This document shows positions 46,630 through 56,014 of a stretch of DNA of 63,770 nucleotides, one piece after another. The notes under the pieces are model-generated. The model worked only from the letters and a program-made list of their open reading frames with translations. It was not told where the DNA came from and did not search any database. The stretch comes from an uncultured Planctomycetaceae bacterium (GTDB lineage: Bacteria; Planctomycetota; Planctomycetia; Planctomycetales; Planctomycetaceae). The translations under genes and the position numbers were made by a program. Every line of letters starts with the position of its first letter. Position 1 is the stretch's first letter. The stretch covers positions 1 to 63,770 of the forward strand of contig CAIYBH010000073.1 of assembly GCA_903924405.1 (NCBI GenBank). Direction: 5' to 3'.

Positions 46630-48180
46630 ATGAGTCTGATCGTACTCACAACACTGAATGCTCGTTATTCGCATACCAGCTTCGGTCTTCGATATCTGCT
46701 GGCAAATATGCAGGAACTTCGGGGGCAGTCTCGGATTGTCGAGTACACCATCAACGATCAACTCCCGGAGATTCTTGCGGATCTGGTGAGGCTGCAGCCG
46801 CAAATCATCGGCTTCGGTGTTTACATCTGGAACACCGTTCCCATTACCCAGCTGATTGCAGACCTGAAACAGGTGTTGCCACAGACGGTCATCGTTGTCG
46901 GAGGTCCGGAGGTTTCCTGGGAAACTGAATCTCAGGAAATCACAACGCTGGCTGACTATGTGATCACCGGAGAAGCGGATCATGCCTTTTGTGATCTGTG
47001 CCGTGAACTGCTCAACGGACGTCCACCTGCTCAGAAGATCATCTCAGCTCAGTTGCCCGCGCTGGCAACTCTGAATATGCCGTATGAGGAATATTCGGCT
47101 GAAGATGTGGCTCATCGCATCATCTACGTCGAGGCTTCTCGAGGGTGTCCGTTTACCTGCGAATTCTGTCTGTCAGCCCTCGATATTCCTGTTCGCCAGT
47201 TCCCTCTCGAACAATTCCTGCAGTCGATGCAGTCACTGCTGGATCGCGGCGTCCGACAGTTCAAATTCGTGGATCGCACCTTCAATCTCAATCTGCGAGT
47301 GAGTCAGGCCATCCTGCAGTTCTTTCTCGATCGACTGGTTGAAGGACTGTTTCTGCATTTCGAACTGATCCCGGATCGCCTGCCCGAGGCCCTGAAAGAA
47401 CTCATCGTCAGATTTCCACCAGGGACGTTGCAGTTCGAAATCGGCATCCAGACCTACAATGAAAACGTCGGACAACTGATCAGCCGACAACAGAACAATC
47501 CGCTGACAGATGCCAATCTGGACTGGCTGCGGCAGCATTCCCATGTGCACCTCCATACAGATCTCATTGCCGGGCTTCCCGGTGAAACGCTGGAAAGCTT
47601 TGCTGAGGGTTTTGATCGCCTGTTTCGGATTGGCCCTCAGGAAATTCAGGTGGGGATCCTGAAGCGACTTCGCGGGACTCCGATTCTGCGTCACACTGAG
47701 GAATGGCAGATGCTCTATAGTCGCCATCCGCCCTACGAAATCCTCAGCCATCGACTGCTGTCATTCGACCAACTGCAGTCTGTTCGAAGGTTTGCACGCT
47801 TCTGGGATCTGGTGGGAAACAGCGGGAACTTCAGAGACTCGCTGCGACTTCTGCTGCGCCCCCCTGTTTCCCCGTTTCATGAATTCCTCAGGTTTTCTGA
47901 ATGGCTGTTTCAGACCGAACAACGTCGGCACAACATTGCATTGATTCGCCTTTTCGAACGCGTCTTCCAGTTTCTTACCGAGCAGCAGCAGGTTGATCCC
48001 GTCATCGCAGCTCAATCACTCTGGGCCGACTACACACGCTCCGGTAGACGTGATCGCCCGGAGTTCCTGAGGCCTTTCAATCTTCCCGCTCCCGGATCCG
48101 GCACTGCTTCGGTTCCACGATCACCAGACCGTCAGCGGCGACATCTGGCGTCCAACGAGACACCCGTTGAACCCGCCTGA
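46630..48180 (+). CDS. B12-binding radical SAM protein (DUF4080 type)
   Basis: 516 residues. The N-terminal cobalamin-binding-like Rossmann domain (about 1-130) contains [29 protein letters not shown] and [12 protein letters not shown]. The radical SAM core follows, with the iron-sulfur motif C173-X3-C177-X2-C180 in [13 protein letters not shown], and TIM-barrel strands up to about 380 ([37 protein letters not shown]). A DUF4080-type helical C-terminal domain completes it. It would bind a [4Fe-4S] cluster and S-adenosylmethionine. The substrate is unknown; the family occurs in many anaerobes and planctomycetes. ATG 46630 follows CCCT without a clear ribosome binding site. Confidence 0.9.
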   Translation: MSLIVLTTLNARYSHTSFGLRYLLANMQELRGQSRIVEYTINDQLPEILADLVRLQPQIIGFGVYIWNTVPITQLIADLKQVLPQTVIVVGGPEVSWETESQEITTLADYVITGEADHAFCDLCRELLNGRPPAQKIISAQLPALATLNMPYEEYSAEDVAHRIIYVEASRGCPFTCEFCLSALDIPVRQFPLEQFLQSMQSLLDRGVRQFKFVDRTFNLNLRVSQAILQFFLDRLVEGLFLHFELIPDRLPEALKELIVRFPPGTLQFEIGIQTYNENVGQLISRQQNNPLTDANLDWLRQHSHVHLHTDLIAGLPGETLESFAEGFDRLFRIGPQEIQVGILKRLRGTPILRHTEEWQMLYSRHPPYEILSHRLLSFDQLQSVRRFARFWDLVGNSGNFRDSLRLLLRPPVSPFHEFLRFSEWLFQTEQRRHNIALIRLFERVFQFLTEQQQVDPVIAAQSLWADYTRSGRRDRPEFLRPFNLPAPGSGTASVPRSPDRQRRHLASNETPVEPA

Positions 48181-48292
48181 GGGCCGTCCAGAAGTGGCGA
48201 AACGGCGGCAAACCGGGAGTCCCAGGTCGTTTTCATCTCAATGGAGCAATGGGATTTGAGTGTCGGATTCGGCAGTGAAAATGCTGGACGTT

Positions 48293-48319
48293 CGTTTCGA
48301 AGGAGCGAAACGCGACTAT
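48293..48319. repeat. short dispersed hairpin repeat, copy 2
   Basis: CGTTTC-N8-GAAACG hairpin ending in the 18-base core GGAGCGAAACGCGACTAT (48302-48319), identical to 18089-18106. It lies just past the 3' end of the beta-lactamase-family gene. Confidence 0.6.
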
Positions 48320-48329
48320 GCACTTCCCA

Positions 48330-49952
48330 TCAGGGCGTTTGTCCGGTTGCTGTCAGCGACTCGGAAACCGCGGCATGCAGCGGCCCATCAATCACCTCTG
48401 ACGCCGTGCGACCATCGCTCGTCCGGTCGCAGTTGAACAAGACAGCCCAACTGCAATCGTCCCAACGGTGTACCAGCAGTGTCGATGTTCCGCTGAGCAG
48501 TCCGGTGTGCCAGTAGTTGCGGCCAGATCGGCCCGGCAACGCGCGAATGTTCCAGCCAAGGCCATACCAGACCGCCGCCTGCTGATCACTTTCCAGCCCC
48601 GGTTGAACCTGCATTCCTGTAACGCCCTGAGCATGCAACAGAGCTGCCGATGTCGACTCCAGCGCTATCAGAAATTTCACCAGGTCCGCCGCGGTGGATG
48701 TCCAGCCCCCGTGTGCGTCCATCAATTCCAGATCCCACTGCCCATAAGGCGCTTCCACCATTTCAATCTCACGCGATCGTTGCCTGTTCACGATGTTCAT
48801 GACCAGCGGCATTTTGCGACGTGTCTGTGTGTGATACCGAACTTCATCATCGGCTCGATCCTTCCAACGCGTTCGCCCCAGTCGAGTCTTTGACATGCCT
48901 GCCGGCGTCAGTATTCGCTGTGTGACAAACTCGTCGTAGTCCACCCCCGAGACCACTTCAATGACGCGTCCGAGAAGGCAGTAACCGATATTGCTGTAAC
49001 AGAACCGGCTGCCCGGTTCAAAGTCCAGCGGTTGCATGAGTTGATAGCGGATGACGTCCGGGAGACGAATGTTCCGCCGCAATTCCAATGCCTCTCCAAT
49101 CCTGATCAATTCGAACATGGTGTCGCCGGACGCTTCACGGTCAAATCCCGCCGTGTGCTGCAACAGATGTCGAATCGTCACCTGGCCCCAGCGCTCGTCT
49201 TTCGCAATCGCCCGCTGTGTGTCAAAGTCTTCGGAGTGACGCGCAAGGATCGGCAGCAAAGGAGAATCCAGGGTCAGTCGATCCTCCTGTATCAGCAGCA
49301 GAATGGCAACCGCCGTCAATGGTTTTGACAGACTTGCAATCCTCATCACGGAGTCCGGTTTCATGGCTGTAGCGAGATCCACATCGGCGTATCCGAATGA
49401 GCGTTCGTAGACCAGCTGGTCTTTCTTAGCGACAGCGATCACGGCACCCGGAAGTCGACCCTCCCGCAGGACGTCCTGGATCAGGGTGTTCAGCGGTTCC
49501 ATGTTCCGCCCCAGCTCGCCATGAATCGGTAGAGGCCCCTGGGGAACACTCAAATCCTCGGCAATACTCTCCCGCTGTTTCCAGACGCCCAGATACAATC
49601 GAGTACGACCAGTCCCCTGACCCTGCTCACAAATCAATTCAAAGCCATCAGCCGCGTATTCCGCCTGTTTCTTCTCAAACTCCTGCTTTGAGAGATTGAC
49701 GTGCACCATCCACGCGGCCCCGTCCGGGTTTTCTGTCACTCCTACGTCGAAGACCTGCTGGCCTCGAGAAAGGCGCGAGGACAATGATTGGACAATCTCA
49801 CCGGACCCGGGCAGCGACCGCAGAAATTCGTCCAGTCTTTCCGCCGCCAGTCCACGATGTTCGACGATCGCAGGTGCTGCAGGCGACGTCGTCTCATCGC
49901 TGCGCGCAGCTCCGTGAGCTAACACAAGCAGCATCAGAACGCCGCGAATCAT
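48330..49952 (-). CDS. secreted serine beta-lactamase-family hydrolase with N-terminal BTRD-like repeats
   Basis: 540 residues from ATG 49952, where a signal peptide starts (IRGVLMLLVLAHGAARSDE); longer in-frame starts up to 50144 exist but add non-signal sequence. Residues about 30-155 hold a module with KKQAEYAADGFELICEQGQG and a RLYLGVWKQ end, like bacterial tandem repeat (BTRD1) units. The catalytic part has SxxK as SLSK (within MRIASLSKPLTAVAILLL), the YxN motif as YSNIGYCLLG, and HTG near the end (WHTGLLSGTSTLL). Class C/esterase EstB-like enzymes hydrolyse esters or D-amino-acid peptides; a resistance role is not implied. A REP-like repeat lies upstream. Confidence 0.88.
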   Translation of the reverse strand: MIRGVLMLLVLAHGAARSDETTSPAAPAIVEHRGLAAERLDEFLRSLPGSGEIVQSLSSRLSRGQQVFDVGVTENPDGAAWMVHVNLSKQEFEKKQAEYAADGFELICEQGQGTGRTRLYLGVWKQRESIAEDLSVPQGPLPIHGELGRNMEPLNTLIQDVLREGRLPGAVIAVAKKDQLVYERSFGYADVDLATAMKPDSVMRIASLSKPLTAVAILLLIQEDRLTLDSPLLPILARHSEDFDTQRAIAKDERWGQVTIRHLLQHTAGFDREASGDTMFELIRIGEALELRRNIRLPDVIRYQLMQPLDFEPGSRFCYSNIGYCLLGRVIEVVSGVDYDEFVTQRILTPAGMSKTRLGRTRWKDRADDEVRYHTQTRRKMPLVMNIVNRQRSREIEMVEAPYGQWDLELMDAHGGWTSTAADLVKFLIALESTSAALLHAQGVTGMQVQPGLESDQQAAVWYGLGWNIRALPGRSGRNYWHTGLLSGTSTLLVHRWDDCSWAVLFNCDRTSDGRTASEVIDGPLHAAVSESLTATGQTP

Positions 49953-50114
49953 CACGTGGCCCCCGAGCGGTGTATTCCTGAAGAATATCTGGCAGTTCAA
50001 CAGGACCATTGCCATACCAATCAGTTTTTTGCCCAGCATTCTCTGCTGTGTTCCTCGCACTGCCCACCCTCGACCCCGACCGCCGTCAAGTCGGTTTGGT
50101 GTTAGCACAGCGGT

Positions 50115-50191
50115 CAGAAAAAGGGGGCAGGAACCGATAGCCAAATGGCCCGGAGGGTGCTCCGCACTATTGGTTCCTGACCCCTTTTTCT
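50115..50191. repeat. REP-like palindromic repeat, copy 3
   Basis: CAGAAAAAGGGGGCAGGAAC... and ...GTTCCTGACCCCTTTTTCT form an inverted repeat of about 25 bases. The spacer CCAAATGGCCCGGAGGGTGC is identical to that of copy 2 at 5727-5746. A further partial arm CCCTTTTCTGACC follows to 50208. Confidence 0.88.
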
Positions 50192-50223
50192 AAAACCCTT
50201 TTCTGACCGCCAGCCACCGCGCA

Positions 50224-50261
50224 CGAAAAGCGGCTTTGCAGAATCCCCGCAAAGCCGCTTT
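50224..50261 (-). terminator. terminator downstream of clpP
   Basis: AAAGCGGCTTTGC-N9-GCAAAGCCGCTTT, 13 perfect base pairs, followed on the minus strand by T then CG; the stem itself ends in a T-run. It is about 93 bases after the clpP stop. Confidence 0.8.
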
Positions 50262-50353
50262 CAACAAATCAGTGATGTTCGGTTGATCGGTCACCGCCAG
50301 TCCCGCGGGTAGCGGAACCGTTCCCGGACGCAGCCCGGGGAGCGGACAACAGG

Positions 50354-50950
50354 TCAGCCCAGTCGCTCGAGCACGTTGTCGATAAGGTTGTAGTGCTTGG
50401 CCTCTTCGGCAGACATGAAGTTGTCTCGATCTGTATCGTCTTCAATCTTTTCCAGAGTCTGCCCGGTATGCTTCAGCAGAATCTCGTTCATCCGTCGCTT
50501 GATGCGCAGCACCTCTTTGGCGTGAATCTCAAGTTCCGTGGCCGTTCCTTCCATACCTGCCAGCGGCTGGTGAATCATGATTCGCGCGTTTGGCAAAGCG
50601 TTACGTTTGCCGGGGGTTCCTGCCGTCAGCAGGACCGCGCCCATACTGGCTGCCTGCCCGATGCAGTAGGTGGCGACGTCGCAGCTGATGTACTGCATGG
50701 TGTCGTAAATCGCCATCCCGGCGGTAATCGAACCACCGGGACTGTTGATGTAAAAGTGGATGTCCGCTTTGGGGTCATCAAACTGCAGGAATAGCAACTG
50801 AGCAACGATGCTGTTGGCGACATCGTCGTTCACCTGACTTCCCAGAATCACGATCCGGTCTTTCAGAAGACGACTGTAGATGTCCATCGCCCGCTCGTCG
50901 CGGCCGTTTTTCTCGATCACATAGGGCACAAGAACCGTCATGTCCGCCAT
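50354..50950 (-). CDS. clpP: ATP-dependent Clp protease proteolytic subunit (ClpP, first copy)
   Basis: 198 residues, normal size. Catalytic triad Ser102 (GQAASMGAV), His127 (MIHQP) and Asp176 (DTDRDNF). The oligomer handle and [16 protein letters not shown] block are typical. ClpP forms a two-ring chamber that degrades proteins fed by ClpX or ClpA/C. A second clpP lies 47 bases upstream on the same strand, so the two are co-transcribed and may form mixed rings. ATG 50950 or the in-frame ATG three codons later could be the start. Confidence 0.96.
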   Translation of the reverse strand: MADMTVLVPYVIEKNGRDERAMDIYSRLLKDRIVILGSQVNDDVANSIVAQLLFLQFDDPKADIHFYINSPGGSITAGMAIYDTMQYISCDVATYCIGQAASMGAVLLTAGTPGKRNALPNARIMIHQPLAGMEGTATELEIHAKEVLRIKRRMNEILLKHTGQTLEKIEDDTDRDNFMSAEEAKHYNLIDNVLERLG

Positions 50951-50997
50951 CCATCAAATGAGTCAATTGGGTGAGACATCCACGAAAGCAGCGGCCA

Positions 50998-51612
50998 TCA
51001 GGCCTTTTTTCGTTCTTTTCCCGGCCGATCCAGAATCTCATCCACCAGGCCATAGGCCTTCGCGTCCACCGAAGTGAGATAATGGTCTCGCTGAGTATCC
51101 TTCGCGATGCGCTCGATTGGCTGTTTGGTGTGCTCAGCCAGAATCTCATTGAGAAGTTCTCTGGCGGCCAGAATATCTCGAGCCTGAATTTCAATGTCCG
51201 AGACCTGTCCGCCGACCTGTCCGTAGGGCTGATGAATCATCATCTTTGAGTGCTTGAGGGCAAATCGTTTACCGGTTGCACCGCCTGCGACAAGGACCGC
51301 ACCGCCGCTGGCGGCAAGTCCGACGCAGTAGGTGGCCACATCACACTCAATGAACTGCATGATGTCGTAAATTGCCAGAGTCGCAGTGACCGACCCACCA
51401 GGCGAATTGATATACAGGTGGATGTCCTGATGCCGGTTCTCTGATTGCAGGAACAGCATCTTCATGATCACGAGGTTGGCACTGCCGTCGTGGATCGGGC
51501 CATCGAGAAAAATGATCCGGTTGTCCAGCAGCAGATCGCCAACAGTCATCTGACGCTGTGCTGAGTACTCTCGTGCCGCCATTGGCATGTAATCGAGTCG
51601 CGGATCCCTCAT
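50998..51612 (-). CDS. clpP: ATP-dependent Clp protease proteolytic subunit (ClpP, second copy)
   Basis: 204 residues from ATG 51612 (AGGA nine bases upstream); longer in-frame starts lack ClpP homology. Triad at the same positions as its neighbour: Ser102 in GLAASGGAVL (Gly replaces the usual Met after Ser), His127 in MIHQP, Asp176 in DTQRDHYL. The N terminus, which gates the pore in known ClpPs, differs strongly from the first copy (MRDPRLDYMPMAAREYSAQR). Two-ClpP systems elsewhere form heteromeric rings; the tandem arrangement here supports that by inference. Confidence 0.95.
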   Translation of the reverse strand: MRDPRLDYMPMAAREYSAQRQMTVGDLLLDNRIIFLDGPIHDGSANLVIMKMLFLQSENRHQDIHLYINSPGGSVTATLAIYDIMQFIECDVATYCVGLAASGGAVLVAGGATGKRFALKHSKMMIHQPYGQVGGQVSDIEIQARDILAARELLNEILAEHTKQPIERIAKDTQRDHYLTSVDAKAYGLVDEILDRPGKERKKA

Positions 51613-51755
51613 TCGCTGATTCCTGCAGATTGAAGCTATTGAAACTGCCCAACACAGCAACTGCGCCGAGCCACCCCTGTTTTCAGCAGGTCGTACAATC
51701 CGTGGGACACCGCCCATACGGAATCATACTGCCTGACAATCACGCGTCTGCCAAT

Positions 51756-51789
51756 AAAAACAGGCGACGCGTAATCGTACGCGCGCCTG
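51756..51789 (-). terminator. Rho-independent terminator of tig
   Basis: CAGGCG-A-CGCGTA-ATCG-TACGCG-CGCCTG forms a 12-bp stem with one bulged base, followed on the minus strand by TTTTT. It lies 20 bases after the tig stop, so tig and the clpP pair are separate transcription units. Confidence 0.85.
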
Positions 51790-51809
51790 CTTGGTTCGAA
51801 CAGTCCGGA

Positions 51810-53270
51810 TCACTCTGATTTCTCGACTTCAGCCGTGTCGTCTACCAGAGATGGCTGCATGTTTCCACAGACAGCGAAGTTGGCCGATGTGGCGGACTGA
51901 ACAGCAATCGGTTCGTGTGGCACGTCTTCGAACTGAACCTGCGTCAGCAGATAGTCAATCGTCTTCCGCTCACGCAACTGAGCGTAAAGGTTTTCGATCA
52001 TTCCGGACTTGACCAGCTTTGCGCGAATTCGACGGACTGGTTCGCCCTGCTGCATGGACATCACACGCAACTCGTATTCGACTTCCGCTTCAGTGGCTTC
52101 GATATCCTGAGCGGTCGCGATCTTGTCCAGGATGAAGTGCTGCTTCAAGGCGTCGCGAGTGTCCTGCAACGCGTTCTGACGAATTTCGCTCTCGCGATTT
52201 CGAATCTGGTCGATCGTGAAGCCAGCCTGAGCCATTTCGAGCAGTTCACGACGCAGTGCGTTCTCAGTCTGCTGACGCACCAAGCCCTCAGGAAGATCCC
52301 AGTCCGCAGACGCTGTGATGCTCTGCAGCAATTGGCTGCGAGTTTCCTGACGCTGCTGGTAATCCAACTGACGCTGAACGGAATCACGCACGAGATCCAG
52401 AAATTCTTCTTTGCTGGACAGACCTGCCTGCGCGAGGAAGGCATCGTCCAGTGTTGGCTGGTTGTAGTGGGCGACTTCCAAAACCTCAATCTCAACCGCG
52501 ACCTTTTCCCCACGCATCTCAACCACGGGCGACTGCAGAGAAATTGTCACAGATGTCGTGCGGACATCTCCGGGGACGGCACCCGTCATCAGTGTAGAGA
52601 AATCTTCAAGAACGGCATCCGCAAAATTCAACGTCGGCAGCGTTCGCAAAGCATGCGATTCTACTCCACGAATCACCTTCTCGCCTGATGTGAACGTCAG
52701 GTTGCAGATCAGGTGGTCGCCTTCCGCGGCCGGATCGTCCGTTGTCACGATCTCTGCCCGAGCGCTCATCATATTCGCCAGGTAGGCGTCGACGTCTTCC
52801 TGCGTGGCTTCACCGGAGGGCCGTCGAATGGTGATGGAGCTGAAGTCGGGGAGCTCAAACTCCGGACGCACTTCCACGTCAAATTCGTAATGGAAGTCGC
52901 CAGTTGCTGGAACTTCGAGGTTTTCAACGTTCAGCCGGGGCTCACCGATAGGCTCGATGTTGAATTCTTCAGAGATCTGCTCGAGACTGGACAGGAGCAC
53001 CTTCTGCTTGATGTCAGAGGCGATTTCTGTCTTGAACCGCTTCTCCAGCAGTGCAACAGGAACCTTTCCAACTCGGAACCCGGGCACCTGCGCCTTACCG
53101 GACAGATCCTGCAATGCGTCTGCGCGGATCGCTCGAATGTCCGCCTCTGACACAGTCACTGAAATGTGCCGACGGCACGAGCCTGCGTCCTTAATATCCA
53201 CTGACAGCTTCATTCGCTGGGGGGCGTCAACAACTGCGTCCTCTACGGCCTGCTCTACGTCGGAACTCAT
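51810..53270 (-). CDS. tig: trigger factor (ribosome-associated chaperone and prolyl isomerase)
   Basis: 486 residues. The N-terminal ribosome-binding domain contains the signature VPGFRVGKVPVALLEKRF (about residues 62-79). A PPIase-like domain spans about 165-250, with shortened FKBP-type strands, and a long helical C-terminal chaperone domain covers 260-450, including FIGYS-like positions replaced by planctomycete residues. It binds nascent chains at the ribosome exit. It is slightly longer than the 430-residue norm because of an N-terminal acidic extension and a C-terminal tail. Upstream of the clpP genes, as in many bacteria. Confidence 0.95.
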   Translation of the reverse strand: MSSDVEQAVEDAVVDAPQRMKLSVDIKDAGSCRRHISVTVSEADIRAIRADALQDLSGKAQVPGFRVGKVPVALLEKRFKTEIASDIKQKVLLSSLEQISEEFNIEPIGEPRLNVENLEVPATGDFHYEFDVEVRPEFELPDFSSITIRRPSGEATQEDVDAYLANMMSARAEIVTTDDPAAEGDHLICNLTFTSGEKVIRGVESHALRTLPTLNFADAVLEDFSTLMTGAVPGDVRTTSVTISLQSPVVEMRGEKVAVEIEVLEVAHYNQPTLDDAFLAQAGLSSKEEFLDLVRDSVQRQLDYQQRQETRSQLLQSITASADWDLPEGLVRQQTENALRRELLEMAQAGFTIDQIRNRESEIRQNALQDTRDALKQHFILDKIATAQDIEATEAEVEYELRVMSMQQGEPVRRIRAKLVKSGMIENLYAQLRERKTIDYLLTQVQFEDVPHEPIAVQSATSANFAVCGNMQPSLVDDTAEVEKSE

Positions 53271-53552
53271 TCCTGATCCTCATCACCTGACAACTGCCAG
53301 CCTGAATCGCCTTGAGGCGAAGCCTGCTACTACTTGAAAGTTGCCGCGAATGACCTCCAGAACAGCTCTGTTTCAAACGGCTCGCAGCAAACGTACGGAC
53401 ATTACAGACTTTTCAGGAATTTGCAAAGCAAGATGCGAGACCATCAAGTGATCCACCGCTTTACCGCTGCACACATGGCTCTTTGGACCGTTACCCGGCC
53501 GCTGCAGCGAACGCCTGCTTTTGCCCAACCCTACACACTGCCAATAAAAAAA

Positions 53553-53625
53553 AGCGGGTGAAGGGACTCGAACCCTCGACAACCACGTTGGCAACGTGGT
53601 GCTCTACCAACTGAGCTACACCCGC
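53553..53625 (-). tRNA. tRNA-Gly (GCC)
   Basis: 73 bases. Acceptor GCGGGTG/CACCCGC with U discriminator, D arm GCTC...GAGC, anticodon stem CCACG/CGTGG with loop TTGCCAA (anticodon GCC), T arm GAGGG-TTCGAGT-CCCTT. CCA is not encoded. A T8 run follows directly on the minus strand, so the tRNA 3' end itself sits at a terminator-like sequence. Confidence 0.96.
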
Positions 53626-53647
53626 GTAAGGTTTTCCAGAACGGAAA

Positions 53648-53656
53648 ACTATATCA
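53648..53656 (-). promoter_or_regulatory. extended -10 promoter of tRNA-Gly
   Basis: On the minus strand TGA-TATAGT, 22-31 bases before the tRNA 5' end. The -35 region is weak, as expected for an extended -10 promoter. Confidence 0.4.
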
Positions 53657-53794
53657 AATTGTCGATCACCGAAGCCTTAGCTGAGGCATTTCTGCCCCAT
53701 CGCCACGGCTGTCTGGAGCAGATTTCAGCAGGAATCGTTTGCACAGTCAAGTGACCGAAACCAGATTCCGTGAAAACTTCCCTCGGCCCGGATT

Positions 53795-54574
53795 TTGGGA
53801 ATGAGTAATCCTGAGTCAACCCCGGTCGTCTCGCTTTCCTGCACTTCTTCGAAAAACGCCAACGCTAAATCGTCGTTTTCAGTACCTGGCTTGAGTTTCA
53901 TTTTTGAAATCCGTGGCGGCTCTCCGGTTTCCTGTGGTTACAATCCGCGTGATGCCGCGTTTGCAGAAACCCTTCGCGCTCTGGGAAGCCGGCCGGCAGG
54001 GCAGCAGGAGCGTTTTTCGGGGATCGGGGCTCGTTTTTCACCGTCGATTCAGCGTTTTACTCGTACATTTTTAGAGGTTGGCTTGTCAACGGCGTTCGCT
54101 GAACGGCATAATCACAGCGAATTCATCCGTCCGTTGGATACTCACGTGGCTGCATTTGCTTCGATTGATCGCCCCTGTCTCAGAATTGCCCTGTGGTTGG
54201 CAATCAGTATCAGCGCGGTCGTCGGTCGGCCTCTGCATGAGCTGGAACACGCACCCGATTCCCGCACCGGGGCCGCTCAAGCCTGCAGTTGCTCACGTCT
54301 GCACAGCACCGTCCATTTTCAACCGGTTTCCAAGCCCGCAGCGGGCGACTATGCCGGGCATCGCGATTCAGGTCGGCCCGATACGGGTGATAACCATCAG
54401 CATAGCCAGTGCCAAATCTGTTTGACACTCTGGCTGCAAACTCCGTTTCAGGTGATTTCGCCGGAAGTGCAGTCGCGGGAAGTCCCAGAGCATCGGCTGC
54501 CGTTTTCCGATGATCAGGCGGGTTGCAGCACCCCGCAAAGCCCGAATGCCCGCGGCCCGCCAGTGGTGGCCTGA
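53795..54574 (+). CDS. possible His/Cys-rich small membrane or secreted protein
   Basis: Open frame of 259 codons. The C-terminal 140 look coding: a hydrophobic segment LRIALWLAISISAVVG followed by PLHELEHAP, a CSCSRLHS segment, HQHSQCQICLTLWLQ, then a polar tail. The pattern of one membrane helix, His pairs and CxxC resembles small metal-linked DUF2946-like proteins of planctomycetes. The first 115 residues look non-coding, so the real start may be GTG 54146 (142 residues) or a nearby TTG; no ribosome binding site decides. Family call is weak. Confidence 0.4.
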   Translation: MGMSNPESTPVVSLSCTSSKNANAKSSFSVPGLSFIFEIRGGSPVSCGYNPRDAAFAETLRALGSRPAGQQERFSGIGARFSPSIQRFTRTFLEVGLSTAFAERHNHSEFIRPLDTHVAAFASIDRPCLRIALWLAISISAVVGRPLHELEHAPDSRTGAAQACSCSRLHSTVHFQPVSKPAAGDYAGHRDSGRPDTGDNHQHSQCQICLTLWLQTPFQVISPEVQSREVPEHRLPFSDDQAGCSTPQSPNARGPPVVA

Positions 54575-54858
54575 GAAAGCCAATCCAGCCCATGCCCGGT
54601 CGGGGCTCCTCATGTTGTCATGTGTGGCCAAATGCAGTGCCTGGTAGCAGCTTCATGGTGGTGACCAAAATCTGGTGACGGCCCGGAACCGATTTACGTG
54701 ACGCACCACAATCTTTGTTGTTTTGCCAGCCAATCCAGGCATCCCGGTGAATCCACCGCTGTGGCGCCCTTTTGTGGCTGACGAAACGCCTTTTGTTGTT
54801 CAGATTTCATATTCCTCAGGCCGCGTTGCGCGCCTTGCGATTATTCGGGATACAAACA

Positions 54859-55779
54859 ATGACCATTAAGATTCAGCGTCGAGTGCGCGGTTTTACCCTG
54901 ATTGAGTTACTGGTGGTGATTGCGATCATTGCCATCCTTGTGGCGCTGTTGCTGCCCGCTGTCCAGCAGGCTCGGGAAGCCGCCCGGCGCACACAATGCA
55001 AGAATCATTTGAAACAAATCGGGCTCGCCTTGCACAACTACCACGACACACATCGTACGCTTCCATCGGGCTGGATTGCCGTTAGCCCCTTCGGCTACCC
55101 GGCGGCTCATGATGGTGGCAGTGGGCTTGGTTGGGGGGCCATGATCCTGCCCTTTATGGATCAGGACAACGTATGGCGACTTATCAATTCCAGCGCATCA
55201 ATTGCAGATCCACTCAATGCGGCCGTTCTGAAAGTTCAGATCCCAACGTACAAGTGTCCTTCGGATCCGCAACCTGAATTCTGGCAGATTAAAGAAGAGG
55301 GGACTGACGATGTCCTGGCGACTCTGCCCATCGCCAATTACATCGGAGTGTTTGGAACGGAGGAATTGCACGGCTGTGAGAATGCTCCGGGAGACGCGCC
55401 TGTGCTGCCCAACGGCCAGTGCCGGGGCAACGGTTTCTTCTACCACAACAGCAAGCTTCGTCTGGCGGATGTGACCGATGGGACCAGCAACACACTTCTG
55501 ACCGGCGAGCGACGCACGGATCGGACGCTCGGTTGGTACTCGACATGGGTCGGCATGTTTCCGGAAGGTGAAGAAGCCTTTCAGCGAATCCTTGGAGCCG
55601 CAGACCATCCCCCGAACGATCCTCAAGCCCATTTTGATGACTTCAGCAGCAATCACACCGGGGGCTCGCAATTTACTATGGGTGATGGTTCTGTTCGTTT
55701 CATTTCCGCCAGCATCAGCGAAGTCGTGTACGGTGGTCTGGCGACCGTTGCTGGTGGAGAAATCACTGGTGAATTCTAG
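54859..55779 (+). CDS. DUF1559 protein with prepilin-type N-terminal methylation site
   Basis: 306 residues from ATG 54859; in-frame sequence further upstream is not leader-like. The prepilin segment [19 protein letters not shown] is followed by [20 protein letters not shown], as in the paralogue at 10807-11952. The conserved region also contains [15 protein letters not shown] and, at the end, [20 protein letters not shown], the H-X-G...DGSVR signature. Shorter than its paralogue. Secreted pseudopilin-like protein of unknown role. A hairpin terminator follows 30 bases after the stop. Confidence 0.95.
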   Translation: MTIKIQRRVRGFTLIELLVVIAIIAILVALLLPAVQQAREAARRTQCKNHLKQIGLALHNYHDTHRTLPSGWIAVSPFGYPAAHDGGSGLGWGAMILPFMDQDNVWRLINSSASIADPLNAAVLKVQIPTYKCPSDPQPEFWQIKEEGTDDVLATLPIANYIGVFGTEELHGCENAPGDAPVLPNGQCRGNGFFYHNSKLRLADVTDGTSNTLLTGERRTDRTLGWYSTWVGMFPEGEEAFQRILGAADHPPNDPQAHFDDFSSNHTGGSQFTMGDGSVRFISASISEVVYGGLATVAGGEITGEF

Positions 55780-55808
55780 GTGCTGATGCAGGGGCTTGAA
55801 TTGGGGGT

Positions 55809-55845
55809 GAGGAACCGCCATCGACCGGTTCCTCGTTCTTTCCTG
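55809..55845 (+). terminator. probable terminator after DUF1559
   Basis: GAGGAACCG-N8-CGGTTCCTC, 9 base pairs, followed by the pyrimidine-rich GTTCTTTCCT. Confidence 0.6.
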
Positions 55846-56014
55846 ACCCCTGCACAAGCTGCCGGAAAAGTCAATCGCCCCGCCCCGGGAATATCGTCAT
55901 TCGAGAATTTGTGATGATGCTCCCGTGGTCCCCATTGATTCCTGCTGTGCAACTGGTGAAAACACGGGAAACAGCTTTTCCCGCGAATCACCCCGTCAGA
56001 TTGGTGTGGGCGTC

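Larger units (their letters stand above)
49953..50353. other. 401-bp intergenic stretch with REP-like element and clpP terminator
   Basis: Contains repeat copy 3 (50115-50191) and the terminator hairpin (50224-50261). Nothing else seen. Confidence 0.6.
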
